Part shown: positions 27,648 through 37,038 of the stretch, piece after piece
How the letters are laid out: each line of letters starts with the position of its first letter
Numbering within the stretch: position 1 is the stretch's first letter
Assembly (NCBI RefSeq): GCF_001547935.1
Contig: NZ_AP014636.1
Coordinates: forward strand, 868,001-932,000
Direction: 5' to 3'
Length of the DNA: 64,000 nt
DNA from: Vibrio tritonius
GTDB lineage: Bacteria > Pseudomonadota > Gammaproteobacteria > Enterobacterales > Vibrionaceae
Notes under the pieces: generated by a model
Databases searched by the model: none
Told to the model about the DNA's origin: nothing
What the model saw: only the letters and a program-made list of their open reading frames with translations
Position numbers and translations under genes: made by a program

Positions 27648-28037
27648 GTGACCTCAAAAGAGGTTCGAAAACCAGAGTTTCTGGCACTACTCGATGAGCT
27701 ACATAATGCAATGGTTGCTGTGGATATTAATCGTTTGGATGATATGCTGGAAGATGACTATTCACTGCATCACATCACAGGTTATGAGCAGCCTAAGAGG
27801 GAGTGGTTTGATGTGATGATAGACCATTCTTTTGATTACCATAATATTCGAGTTAATACTGATAGCCTGGTATTAGCCATCAGTGGAAGTGGTAACAGCG
27901 CGATTGTGAGTGGTAAAGGTATCTTTGATGCCACTATTAATGGCATGCATAGCCCATGGCGTTTAGAGTTTACTCATGAATGGTATTATCACATAACAGG
28001 GTGGCGATTAGTCTGTAGTCGCTACCGTAGTTACTAA
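27648..28037 (+). CDS. SnoaL/NTF2-like small protein
   Basis: A 129-residue cytoplasmic protein with a cone-shaped NTF2-like fold predicted from an N-terminal helix (FLALLDELHNAMVAVDINRLDDMLEDDYSLHHITG) followed by strands ending in HEWYYHITGWRLVCSRYR. This is the DUF4440/SnoaL pattern; function within the family varies. GTG start preceded by GGAGAGG. It lies downstream of the iron alcohol dehydrogenase and may share its transcript. Confidence 0.72.
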   Translation: MTSKEVRKPEFLALLDELHNAMVAVDINRLDDMLEDDYSLHHITGYEQPKREWFDVMIDHSFDYHNIRVNTDSLVLAISGSGNSAIVSGKGIFDATINGMHSPWRLEFTHEWYYHITGWRLVCSRYRSY

Positions 28038-28042
28038 TGTAA

Positions 28043-28234
28043 TCAAGCTTGGCGCCGGTAATTAGTCGGCGTCATTCCTGTCTCTTTGCGAAATAAACGA
28101 GCAAAATGGCTTGAGTTCGCGTACCCCACAGCCATTGCTACATCAATCACACTCATTTTCGTTTCTCTCAGCAACCGTTTGGCCTCTTCTATTCGCAGTT
28201 TTATATGGTATTGAGATGGAGGAACACCCGTCGC
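28043..28234 (-). pseudogene. AraC-family regulator, C-terminal fragment
   Basis: On the minus strand the frame encodes GVPPSQYHIKLRIEEAKRLL, then MSVIDVAMAVGYANSSHFARLF and RKETGMTPTNYRRQA, ending in TGA at 28043-28045. This is the second helix-turn-helix and tail of an AraC/XylS activator. Just upstream in the same frame (28235-28237) is a stop, and no ligand-binding domain or start is present. The remnant lies next to a truncated repeat element, so deletion by rearrangement is likely. Confidence 0.8.
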
Positions 28235-28288
28235 TCAAGGTTCAACTACCGGGTTAACCGAGAGTAAGAAGAGAGTAAATGCTTATAT

Positions 28289-28314
28289 CGTGAGGGCCTT
28301 CGGGCCCTTTTTAG
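28289..28314 (+). terminator. Rho-independent terminator
   Basis: GGGCC-TTC-GGGCCC type short hairpin followed by TTTTT. It would stop rightward transcripts coming from the alcohol dehydrogenase and SnoaL-like genes. Confidence 0.75.
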
Positions 28315-28330
28315 ATCATGGTTAATGATA

Positions 28331-28379
28331 TATACCCAAATGACCTCAAGATGCAGACTTCAGAGCTTCATCAACGAGC
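28331..28379. repeat. TATACCCAA element, truncated copy
   Basis: Forty-nine bases identical to the left end of the 20113 copy, then an abrupt change of sequence. The other terminus is missing. Confidence 0.85.
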
Positions 28380-28458
28380 TTTTCCCTTAGTCGGGGGAGT
28401 GGGCTCAGCCACTAATTCGAAATGTATCGATAATATAGTGGCTGAATCGGGAGTGTTG

Positions 28459-29670
28459 TTAAGCAGCTTTATTTGTTGAATTTTTTGTCCAAAGGATCAA
28501 TGCACTTAATGCCGTAAATAGACCTATTATCCAGGTCATTGTCCACGGCGTACCATCTTTGAACGTCGCTAACAGAAGAGTGGAAATTATTCCGCTGCCA
28601 TACTGCAGCGAACCAATGACTGCAGAGGCAGAACCTGCATTTCTTTCTATCTCATCTAGTGCTGCCGCTGTAGAAGATGCAGCGATAATGCCGTTCATCG
28701 AGAAGGCGATGAATATAGGTAATATGATCATCCAGATGCCACCAAATTCCTCTTTCACAGATAGCATCATGATGGCAATGCTTAGTGCTGCGATTAGTGT
28801 CGTTGCTTTGAGCAAGGTATCTAGACTGAAATGACGTACCAATTGTTGGTTTACAAAACTCATCGCCATCACACCCACAATATTAATTGCAAATAACCAA
28901 CCGTAGTGTTGAGGGTCAATGCCAAAATAATCTATATAAACGAATGGTGAGCCGGTGATAAACGCATAGATTGCCACGTAATAGAAGGTAAGGCTCAGCG
29001 TATAACGCATGAATGGGAGATTTTTAAATAACTCGAAGTAGTTAATAAATGCTGTAGAGAGCGATGCTTTAGTTCGATTTTCTACATTTAATGTCTCAGG
29101 TAAATAGAAAATTGAAAAGAACATTAATGTACCAATCATTGCCAGTAACCAAAAAATCGAATGCCATGAGCTGAATTTGATCATTTGACCGCCCAGCAAT
29201 GGACCAGCAATTGGTGCAATAGCCATAATAATAAACAGTGTCGATAACATATGTGCTGCTCTACTGCGTGTATATAAATCGCGGATCATTGCTCGAGAGA
29301 GCATAGGTCCGGTACACGCCCCCAACGCTTGAAATACCCGCCAGAAAACAATCTGTTCGATACTCTGCGACATTGCACAACCGATAGAACCAGCAACAAA
29401 CAACACCATACCAATAAACAAAGGAACACGGCGGCCAATATGGTCACTTATGGGGCCCCAAATCAATTGAGCAATAGCAAAACCAATCAAAAAACCAGTT
29501 ACTGTGAGTTCTGCATTGCCTTGTAATTCAGTCGCCATTGTCGGCATCGCCGGTAGATAGATGTCGGTCGAAAGTGATGTAAATGCCATCAAAGCACCGA
29601 GTATTGACATAAAAAATATGCCTGTTGTTGGTGAGGTAGTACGTTTGATTATTGAAACTTCGTTATTCAT
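28459..29670 (-). CDS. MFS drug-resistance transporter, Bcr/CflA type
   Basis: Inner-membrane drug:H+ antiporter of 403 residues with about 12 transmembrane helices. The first cytoplasmic loop has GPISDHIGRRVPLF (MFS motif A form), helix 1 has STDIYLPAMPTM, typical of the Bcr/CflA subgroup, and helix 5 has the antiporter motif AIAPIAGPLLGG. The broken AraC gene next to it may once have been its regulator, which is inference. An inverted repeat (TCAGCCACTA / TAGTGGCTGA at 28405-28445) lies just past its stop. Confidence 0.9.
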   Translation of the reverse strand: MNNEVSIIKRTTSPTTGIFFMSILGALMAFTSLSTDIYLPAMPTMATELQGNAELTVTGFLIGFAIAQLIWGPISDHIGRRVPLFIGMVLFVAGSIGCAMSQSIEQIVFWRVFQALGACTGPMLSRAMIRDLYTRSRAAHMLSTLFIIMAIAPIAGPLLGGQMIKFSSWHSIFWLLAMIGTLMFFSIFYLPETLNVENRTKASLSTAFINYFELFKNLPFMRYTLSLTFYYVAIYAFITGSPFVYIDYFGIDPQHYGWLFAINIVGVMAMSFVNQQLVRHFSLDTLLKATTLIAALSIAIMMLSVKEEFGGIWMIILPIFIAFSMNGIIAASSTAAALDEIERNAGSASAVIGSLQYGSGIISTLLLATFKDGTPWTMTWIIGLFTALSALILWTKNSTNKAA

Positions 29671-29818
29671 AGTTGATTAATCACTTCCCGATAAAAGATA
29701 TAGGTAACACACGTGTGTTACTGGCCAAATTTTATCAAACTGGAATTGATTCAATAATCAACCAAACCGTAATGGTGCTATGAGTATTATTAATCAATAA
29801 TGTTTTTTGAGCGGGCGG

Positions 29819-31450
29819 CTAGGTATTGGCATTTGCCATATGGACCACTCGCGACAATGTATTGCGTATCAATTTGGGGATCTGCTGTTCACCACATGCT
29901 TCGGCATAATTGACAATGGCGAGGGCCAAATCGGGCTTGGCTATTTTCTTTAATACTTTAGTGACTACTTTTTTGGGTGGGATGGGATGGTCATTGGGAA
30001 TCTTTACTAATTGACGGAAAAAAGACTCAAAGCCATTGATGTAAAGAAAATGCTCGATGTCTTGTTCTGGCAGTTCTGTTAAGCGGTGGGATTCGGTATC
30101 GTGGTCTAACATACTTCGTACGGTTGTCGCGTACTTCTTGCCTGCAGCATCACCATCAGTGACTACATGCCAATCAATGCCAAATGCTTTCGCTACCTTG
30201 ATCATCGACCGCAACCCCGACTGGGCAAATTCAATGATATTGACCCCCTCGGCCGCAAGGTTATAACCGCACTGACGAGCCATTTCGCTAAATAGCCACA
30301 CTTCGGTTTCACCTTCTACAAGTAACCAGCAGCGAGAAAACAGAGCACCTGAACGGTGAAAGCGTAAATGAAAGCCAATACGGCGCATTTCATCCTTAGA
30401 TAGCTGTTTGGTTGGCATGCTTAACGCGACCGTTTTCTCTTGGCGACGAATCAAACGACGAATAGACGAAAGAGGCACTGATGAGAGCATATCTGAGCTG
30501 TTGGTGGTCAAAATCTTCTGCATCGGTAACATGGACATTAATCCCCATGCTCGAGCAAGATGAGTAGGATGTAAACGGCCTTCGGGATCTTCGATGATCA
30601 ATATTGGTCGCGCGCAGCGGCGTAATTCATTCGGACCTTTGGCTTGAAGGTAGGTGTTTAACAGGCGTAAAAATAGCAAACGGGTTTGGCGATTCTTAGT
30701 TTCACTCACCATTTCACTCAAGGTTTTTCCATGATGTGGGACGTTGTAAAGGAGATTGTTTTCTTGGTGATTTGTGCGTTTACGGGGTTGGCTTTTATAA
30801 GAAAAATAATGCTCAATTAAGGTATTCATTGCATTCAAACTTGATCGCATTTCACCTTTGTTCACATGGCCAGGTATCGCCATCAAACGCCGACAGGTAT
30901 TATCAATCCGCTTTTCCATGCGCGCGTTTTTGTGACTGCCATTTTCTTCTGTTCGAGGGAAGCGCCGGGAATCTCGTAGCCGAATGACAGGATGTAAACT
31001 CATCAACTCTTGAGCTAACTTTTCACTATGGTGCAGCTTGATAGGTCTGCCTTCTAAATCGAGAAAATCATATTGAGTGACAACTGCGTTATCCTTTAAT
31101 GAGCCGAATACACGATAAATGATTTTAAATTGACCTTGGCTATCTTTGCGCCATAGAGGTTTGATTCGGCGATGACGTCCTGCGTGAGGTTCTTTTTTGT
31201 CGGTACTTACGAAGGAGAGAATAATCTGCAAATCTTGACTAAGCGGTTGTGCTAAGGAGTAGTCGATATGAAAATCTTTACGCTCAAATCGATACAACTT
31301 ACCGTCGGGTGGGAGCATTACAGATAAGGCATCCAACAGTGATGATTTCCCCCAAGTGTTTTCACCGATTAAGGTTGTTAATTCATCGAAACTGAGAGAA
31401 AGGCGTCGAATTCCTCTAAAACCGGAGATTTCTATTCTCTCTAAATGCAT
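29819..31450 (-). CDS. OLD-family ATP-dependent endonuclease (YbjD-like)
   Basis: A 543-residue protein joining an ABC-type ATPase to a C-terminal TOPRIM nuclease. Visible are Walker A GENTWGKSS (30-38), Walker B ILIIEDPEGRLHP and the H-loop region TTNSSDML. TOPRIM glutamate LLVEGETEVWL follows, then the DGDAAGK motif. Length and motif order match E. coli YbjD rather than Gabija GajA; there is no neighbouring UvrD-like helicase. Monocistronic and divergent from the 5'-nucleotidase gene. Core genome function is uncertain, while relatives include phage exclusion proteins. Confidence 0.87.
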   Translation of the reverse strand: MHLERIEISGFRGIRRLSLSFDELTTLIGENTWGKSSLLDALSVMLPPDGKLYRFERKDFHIDYSLAQPLSQDLQIILSFVSTDKKEPHAGRHRRIKPLWRKDSQGQFKIIYRVFGSLKDNAVVTQYDFLDLEGRPIKLHHSEKLAQELMSLHPVIRLRDSRRFPRTEENGSHKNARMEKRIDNTCRRLMAIPGHVNKGEMRSSLNAMNTLIEHYFSYKSQPRKRTNHQENNLLYNVPHHGKTLSEMVSETKNRQTRLLFLRLLNTYLQAKGPNELRRCARPILIIEDPEGRLHPTHLARAWGLMSMLPMQKILTTNSSDMLSSVPLSSIRRLIRRQEKTVALSMPTKQLSKDEMRRIGFHLRFHRSGALFSRCWLLVEGETEVWLFSEMARQCGYNLAAEGVNIIEFAQSGLRSMIKVAKAFGIDWHVVTDGDAAGKKYATTVRSMLDHDTESHRLTELPEQDIEHFLYINGFESFFRQLVKIPNDHPIPPKKVVTKVLKKIAKPDLALAIVNYAEACGEQQIPKLIRNTLSRVVHMANANT

Positions 31451-31691
31451 AGGAAGCTCCTCACTTTCTCTACTGGAACGTATTTTTATGTATTCAGCAT
31501 AGAAGAAAAATCGAATAAAAGCAGAATCTTATCTCACAAAATCACATTAGCCATGGCTAGGTACAAAAAGCAATGAAAATCTTAAGTGTGATCAACCTCA
31601 TGTATGGTAAAGTGTGAGCTTCAACGTTTCATCACGCCATCGTTTTGGATGAGATGGCGGTCGATGGACTTGAGCAGCAGTAAGAGGGAAT

Positions 31692-33428
31692 ATGAAGAAT
31701 ACCGATAAAACAACGTCAATCACTCTGGCCCACATTAATGATACCCACTCCTATTTCGAGCCAACATCTTTACAGTTACATCTGAACATTGATGGTGAAA
31801 GCCTGTCACCGTTCGTGAGTGCTGGTGGTTTTGCACGGATAGCCACACGCGTTGCTCAGTTGCGTAGCGATGCAGAGCGCATGCAAAAGCAATTTGTTTT
31901 TGTACATGCTGGTGATTGCTTTCAGGGCACGTTGTACTTCTCTTTGTTCAAGGGCAAAGTGAATGTCGATATGCTTAACGCCTTGAATATCGATGCCATG
32001 GCATTAGGTAATCACGAATTAGATATGGGTAATGAGCCTGTTGCTCGTTTTGCAAAACGTATCCAATTCCCTCTGCTCGCCGGAAACTGGGACCTTGCTA
32101 ATGAAGGTGTAGATAAAGCACATACATTAAAAGATAACCCACAAGTAAAAGCCTATAATACTGCAGCTCAATGCGCTCGCTGGATTGTCAAAGGTAAAGG
32201 GCAAGATAGTGTTGCTCTATTTGGCGTGTCGATTGATAAAATGGAAGACATCGCCAACCCTGATTCCGATACGCCATTTCTTAATGCCCTAGAGGTTGTT
32301 CAACAAACAGTTAAAGCCATTCAGGCTAGCGGTATTAACAAAATTATTCTGATCAGTCATCTAGGTTATGATCAAGATTTAGAATTGGCCGCTCAAGTTG
32401 ATGGTATTGGTGTGGTCGTCGGTGGCCATAGCCATGTACTACAAGGCGATTTCAGCGATCTTGGGTTGGGTGTTCAAGATGCGTATGGGCAAGAGGTTAA
32501 CGGCACCTATGTGGTCCAAGCAGGATATTATGCATTGGCTTTAGGTCATTGTGATATCGAATTTAATCAAACGGGTCGGGTGGTTCGTTTTCAAGGGCAA
32601 AATGAGTTACTACTTGGACGTCGTCTGTTTCTAGATGCGAGTATGAACCAAGCAGGACTTGATGAGCGCTACCTAAAGGCGTGTGATTATGTTAACCAAC
32701 ATCCGTTAGTCTCAGTTTGTAAAAAAGATCCGGATGTTCACGCGGTATTGAGTCAAAAGTACATGCCGCAAGTGCGTGAAATGCAGCAACAAGAGGTGGT
32801 GCAAATTCCTAAACCACTGCGTCATGTCCGTATTCCAGATGAGCATGGCCCAAGCCAAGTCGCACCACTTGTCGCTCGTGGGTTTTATGAGTCGATGCGT
32901 AAACGAGGTTATCCGGTTCAGTTTGCGATTCATAATGCTGGCGGTGTTCGCACGTCAATTCAAGCAGGGCCTTTAACAACTGCTGATATTGTCGGACAAT
33001 TATTGCCGTTTGCCATTCCTGTGGGTGTTTATCAAATAAAAGGGCAAACCATTGCCAGTTTGCTTGAAGGTGCAATCAACAATGCCACCAATAATGGCAT
33101 GGTTGGTACAGGCTCGGGAAGTTACCCATATACACACAATTTAAAGTTCGAATATCATGCTCATTTACCGAAAGGACACCGTATCCGCCAACTACGTATT
33201 TTTGAAAATGGTCAATGGCAACCTGTTGATATATTGAGGAATTACTATGGCGTATCCTCTGCTTATACCATAAAAGGGAAAGAAGGGTATGATGCGTTTT
33301 CTGAACTGGAAGAGCCAGCCAAAATGAGTAATTTAACGATGGCTGATACCTTTGTTGAGCTGTTAACCGATAAACCAAAAGTTATCGATAAAACAGAAAG
33401 TTATAATTTTTTTAATGAAAAAGAGTAA
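31692..33428 (+). CDS. 5'-nucleotidase / UshA-like metallophosphoesterase
   Basis: A 578-residue enzyme with an N-terminal calcineurin-like domain (AHINDTHSYFEP, HAGDCFQGTLY, ALGNHELDMG, ISHLGYDQD, GGHSHV) and a C-terminal 5_nucleotid_C domain (HNAGGVRTSI, GVYQIKGQTI, YGVSSAYTIKGKEGYDAF). It should release phosphate from nucleotides or nucleotide sugars. No signal peptide is present, unlike periplasmic UshA, so the substrate pool is probably cytoplasmic. GAGGGAA ribosome site precedes the ATG. Monocistronic. Confidence 0.88.
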   Translation: MKNTDKTTSITLAHINDTHSYFEPTSLQLHLNIDGESLSPFVSAGGFARIATRVAQLRSDAERMQKQFVFVHAGDCFQGTLYFSLFKGKVNVDMLNALNIDAMALGNHELDMGNEPVARFAKRIQFPLLAGNWDLANEGVDKAHTLKDNPQVKAYNTAAQCARWIVKGKGQDSVALFGVSIDKMEDIANPDSDTPFLNALEVVQQTVKAIQASGINKIILISHLGYDQDLELAAQVDGIGVVVGGHSHVLQGDFSDLGLGVQDAYGQEVNGTYVVQAGYYALALGHCDIEFNQTGRVVRFQGQNELLLGRRLFLDASMNQAGLDERYLKACDYVNQHPLVSVCKKDPDVHAVLSQKYMPQVREMQQQEVVQIPKPLRHVRIPDEHGPSQVAPLVARGFYESMRKRGYPVQFAIHNAGGVRTSIQAGPLTTADIVGQLLPFAIPVGVYQIKGQTIASLLEGAINNATNNGMVGTGSGSYPYTHNLKFEYHAHLPKGHRIRQLRIFENGQWQPVDILRNYYGVSSAYTIKGKEGYDAFSELEEPAKMSNLTMADTFVELLTDKPKVIDKTESYNFFNEKE

Positions 33429-33495
33429 AAAAAACTACAGAGTGGCACACCATTTGCCGATAACAGATTAGGTTAAGGTCAATGAGGAGAACACT

Positions 33496-33591
33496 ATGTG
33501 GAGTAAAGACTGGCTTGATACCATCATGGTGGTGGCATGGGTAAGTGTTTGGGTTGCCATTGCTTATGTTGTTCCTTTTACTAGCACATAA
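33496..33591 (+). CDS. Small membrane protein, 31 aa
   Basis: A tiny frame starting ATGTGGAGTAAAGAC with GAGGAG six bases upstream. It encodes MWSKDWLDTIMVVAWVSVWV plus AIAYVVPFTST. A Trp-containing amphipathic N terminus leads into a single hydrophobic helix. The excellent ribosome site, compact hydrophobic frame and the terminator 60 bases downstream support translation. I do not know the family. Confidence 0.6.
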   Translation: MWSKDWLDTIMVVAWVSVWVAIAYVVPFTST

Positions 33592-34134
33592 CGCTAGTTT
33601 ATCCTCCCTAGAGAATGCTGTACTCGGGGTTTGATCATCAGTAGAGAAAAAAGGAGCCTATGCTCCTTTTTCTGTATGTAGAATTTCGCATTACTAAGTT
33701 TAATACGAATATCTGCAATTTTAATCTCCTTCGTTCACTTCTGTAGATCTCTCATCGACTCTCCCTAATGTTAAGTGAATTCTGACCAAATTTACCGCTC
33801 TAAAAATCGTAGTGTTGTATTTAACGTGATCTACAGCCGCTCTTTCACTAATGAATGATTTTTCAGTGATTGTGACAAGCTAATGGCAGTTTTACTAAGG
33901 TAGTTTTACGCAGTTTTTTTACACTCGCTAGTAAGTCGTTGTTATGCAATAAAAGGGCTGTGAACGACATCAGTAGTTGAAGTTACTGCATAATTATTCC
34001 TATGGAAATTTACGCGCTAAATACATAAGAAAAACTAATGCGAAATTTTAAAATATGTCATTTTTATCTTTGGCGGAGATCGCCTACATTTAGCACGTAA
34101 ATTGATTAACCGTAAAAAGAACAGAGAGGCGCGT
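33592..34134. other. Intergenic region around the 33648 terminator
   Basis: About 540 AT-rich bases. A terminator is at 33648-33672. The rest holds promoter-like AT tracts ahead of the DUF1127-like gene and no gene that I can support. Confidence 0.5.
33647..33672 (+). terminator. Terminator after the 31-aa gene
   Basis: AAAAAAGGAGC, loop ctat, GCTCCTTTTT. Symmetric A and T runs allow use in both directions. Confidence 0.85.
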
Positions 34135-34326
34135 ATGTCACAAGTCATGCAAATCAACACTGTTTTAGCGCATACTACAATGGAAAAAAAGACCTATGCG
34201 GTTAACTTCAAAGGATTGATTTCGCACCTGATGGATATTTTGTTTGTCGATCATGGTCATGCACAGCGCTATGATAGTGCCCAATTGTCTGAACATCTGC
34301 AACGCGATATTGGTATATCACGTTAA
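34135..34326 (+). CDS. Small DUF1127-like protein, 63 aa
   Basis: Starts MSQVMQINTVLAHTTMEKK after AGAGAGG and ends AQLSEHLQRDIGISR. The C-terminal pattern L-x-x-H-L-x-R-D-I-G matches the tail of DUF1127/YjiS-like small proteins, some of which bind RNA or tune phosphate and motility pathways in alphaproteobacteria. The usual Arg-rich N-terminal part is weak here. Followed by a strong terminator. Monocistronic. Confidence 0.6.
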   Translation: MSQVMQINTVLAHTTMEKKTYAVNFKGLISHLMDILFVDHGHAQRYDSAQLSEHLQRDIGISR

Positions 34327-34348
34327 GTGAAAATAAGACCCATAAAAA

Positions 34349-34378
34349 ACCGCTGGTGGAAAAGCCAGCGGTTTTTTT
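34349..34378. terminator. Bidirectional terminator
   Basis: ACCGCTGG / CCAGCGGT stem with an eight-base loop, A run before and TTTTTTT after, between the convergent small gene and the M6 protease gene. Confidence 0.9.
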
Positions 34379-34432
34379 ATAGGTCATTTGGAAATCCCTT
34401 CAGATGAAAACATCTGAAGGGATGGCGACCTG

Positions 34433-36412
34433 TTATTGGCCAAGTTTAAGTGTGTAATCACCTGAGCCAGAGTAAGAAAGAATCGCTACATAGTAGTAAC
34501 CAGCATCACCGTTATAGTTAATCAGTTCGCTAGATGTTCCTTCATTTTGTGAAACAGCCACGACTTGCCATTGATTATCCACCAGTTTGTACAAAGCGAT
34601 ACCAAAATCGGTATTTGCTGTTGCTTCAAGCGATACGCGTAAAATACCGCCGCCTGCAAATTCAAAATAGCTGCCATTAGGCTCAACTACCGAAGTGTAA
34701 GCTTCAAGGTGGCCTGTAAATGTGTTGCTCGTATCTGAACCTGTATCGCCCGAATTGTCGTTATCGTTATTCGAGTTGTCATCACCATTATTGTTGTCAT
34801 GGTTTGGTTCAACATTCGGCGTAGATAGGAAAGTAATGGTTTCCCCCGGTTGAGAAACATCACTAATGTTTAAGCCTGATTCACTGCCATCCCACCATAG
34901 AGAGTTAGTGCCTTTCTCTGTTAACGCATTAGGTAGTGTTGCGGTAAATTCACCATATTGATGGTAAACATCAGTTGCATCGCCTTGGTTCGTACCATTT
35001 TCTGGGTCGCGATTACCATCAGCGTGTTCCATTTGAATGTATGGGTGCCATTCGTTATCACGATCGCCATTTTTATCTACGTGGAAAATCGCTAGACCTG
35101 AACCCGGTTGCTCGCTGTTTTGGCCAGTTTGGTTGATGGCTTCAATATAGAACGCTTCGTTATCGTTATTTGGATTACTCCATTTAAACGATGTGTTCGA
35201 TACGTTATGTGCGGCAAGTTGACCCGTTGGGGCATTAGCATCAACCGCTGGGTTGATTTCCGTTACAGTATCCCAACCAACCAAATCGCGCAGTGGCGAT
35301 ACCGGTGGAGTAGGTTGGTACATTGAACGATAACCCACAGCACCAAAGCCCATGATACCATAGCTTGCTACCGAACCTTGTGAACTGCCATCGTAATCGT
35401 ATAGGTCAGGCCAATCAAATAACAAGTGGCCAGATTCATGAGCAAATGTACCAATAGCTAGGCTATCGCTCATATCTGAAATTTGGTAATTGTTGGTACA
35501 AACACCATCGGCACAGAAACGTGGATACAATCCACCCATGTGAGGCCATAAACCTTGTGACCAAGCGCCATCGGATTCACCAGCATACATAAAGTTAAGG
35601 CCACGAATCTGCTTATTACTGTTGGTGCTTAGGGTAGAGAAATCGAACCCTTGTTCGTTTTCCAACCAATCCAATGCTTCACGGATTAGTTCACGAGCAC
35701 GTTGAGAAAACTCAATGCTAGGATCGGTATAGTATGATTTATTGTGTTTTGCGGTGTAATAACCCACTACTGTATTGGAATAGTCGAGTTTGCCGCCAGA
35801 TACGGAGTAGTAATAACCACGAATAGACTGTTTATTACCAAATTCAGTGTATTCAGATGCATTTAGGAAATTGTTGATTTGCTCTGTGGTCATTGTCCCT
35901 TTTTCATCAGGGAATTGAATCATTACAGTTAAACCACGAACATTACCTAAAACATGCTTGCTTGAATCACTGGCTAGGGATTTAGAAGAGAATAGAAAAT
36001 CGTTTTTATCGTGAATATCAAGCAGTTTTCTTTTGGCTTCTTCTGCCAGCTTGAGTTTCATTGCACGATTTAAGCCTGGTTCACGATGGAACTTTTTCAC
36101 CATTTTTGATGCAAACAGTGGGTTAGAGTCCGCCACTTTTTCCGTAACAAGTTCACCCGTTGAAACTAATTCGTCACCAGCTGCAGACACTTTAGCATAG
36201 GCCATGCCTTTTAAATTGGCATCGTAAATAACCAAACGCCCAGTTCTAGTGCGTTGTTCTGCGTAATAGTCGTTACCTTCTAAGTTTAACGTAATAACTT
36301 CGCCATTAGGTTGCTTATATTCGTAGCTTTGCCCGTTGTAAGGCATTGCTGCATGTACTGCACCTGAAAGCAAAGATAAACAAAGAACACCACTGCTTAT
36401 ATGTTTATTCAT
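34433..36412 (-). CDS. Secreted M6-family zinc metalloprotease
   Basis: A 659-residue exported protease. It has a signal peptide (MNKHISSGVLCLSLLSGAVHA), a propeptide region to about residue 150, then an immune inhibitor A-like M6 catalytic domain with HESGHLLFDWPDLYD: zinc ligands H325 and H329 and catalytic E326, with the downstream Asp of the M6 signature. A low-complexity Asn/Asp linker (about 537-560) leads to a C-terminal pre-peptidase (PPC) beta domain that is normally trimmed after secretion. Family members degrade host or environmental proteins. Monocistronic. Related Vibrio protease PrtV is also M6, but identity is not claimed. Confidence 0.88.
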   Translation of the reverse strand: MNKHISSGVLCLSLLSGAVHAAMPYNGQSYEYKQPNGEVITLNLEGNDYYAEQRTRTGRLVIYDANLKGMAYAKVSAAGDELVSTGELVTEKVADSNPLFASKMVKKFHREPGLNRAMKLKLAEEAKRKLLDIHDKNDFLFSSKSLASDSSKHVLGNVRGLTVMIQFPDEKGTMTTEQINNFLNASEYTEFGNKQSIRGYYYSVSGGKLDYSNTVVGYYTAKHNKSYYTDPSIEFSQRARELIREALDWLENEQGFDFSTLSTNSNKQIRGLNFMYAGESDGAWSQGLWPHMGGLYPRFCADGVCTNNYQISDMSDSLAIGTFAHESGHLLFDWPDLYDYDGSSQGSVASYGIMGFGAVGYRSMYQPTPPVSPLRDLVGWDTVTEINPAVDANAPTGQLAAHNVSNTSFKWSNPNNDNEAFYIEAINQTGQNSEQPGSGLAIFHVDKNGDRDNEWHPYIQMEHADGNRDPENGTNQGDATDVYHQYGEFTATLPNALTEKGTNSLWWDGSESGLNISDVSQPGETITFLSTPNVEPNHDNNNGDDNSNNDNDNSGDTGSDTSNTFTGHLEAYTSVVEPNGSYFEFAGGGILRVSLEATANTDFGIALYKLVDNQWQVVAVSQNEGTSSELINYNGDAGYYYVAILSYSGSGDYTLKLGQ

Positions 36413-37038
36413 AAAGGACTACCTTTGAATAATAAAAATTAACAAACACTGTTTTGTAAACAGGCGTAATAAAACGAACTGCTAATTTTTATCGTTAATA
36501 AAAATAACTAAAAATATTTTCAATCAATATTTCGTTTGCAAAAACAGGTGTGAAGTTTAATTAAATTTACAAAGAGATCTATTGTCCAAACTATAAATTG
36601 TTTATTTATGAGACATTGTGTGAATCAAAAGTGATACATAAATTACAACAATATCAATAGCAAATAATACATGAATTATTTGTAACAAAATGTGTAATAC
36701 ATGGCTGTTTATTACTGAGTAATTATTCTAATGCCTGGCTTTAAGTATCTAAACTGGATCGAGTTGTGAATAGGATTTATTCGATTTAATTAAACCTTTC
36801 GGTCAAAAAAAGAAATTGCGCCACTGAGGCGCAATAAATAGAAAAATAACAATTGAGAAAAGACACATGTGAAAGAGAGTGGTTCTCTTTTCTTGGCTAA
36901 TATTAATTCTGCCACATGACAAACAAATGGATCTTCTATGGACATACTGTGTCAACTATGAAAACTATATGACAACAGGCCATTAAACGGTGTTTAATGG
37001 CCTGTTTTTTACCTGATGCTGGATTAAATAGCAAAGCA
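36413..37038. other. Intergenic region between M6 protease and chemoreceptor genes
   Basis: About 625 AT-rich bases. Contains the protease promoter, a minus-strand hairpin with T run at 36800-36826 (stem TTGCGCC / GGCGCAA) and a 14-base inverted repeat at 36975-37005 followed by TTTTTT on the plus strand. A TTGACA sequence on the minus strand at 36950-36955 could start a short transcript ending at 36800. No protein gene is supported. Confidence 0.5.
36975..37011. terminator. Terminator-like inverted repeat
   Basis: ACAGGCCATTAAAC, loop GGT, GTTTAATGGCCTGT, then TTTTT on the plus strand. It lies 34 bases past the chemoreceptor stop; the T run favours plus-strand use. Confidence 0.75.

Noticed and set aside
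29819..31450. OLD protein as GajA of a Gabija system
   Set aside because: No UvrD-like GajB helicase is next to it and the motif layout fits YbjD.
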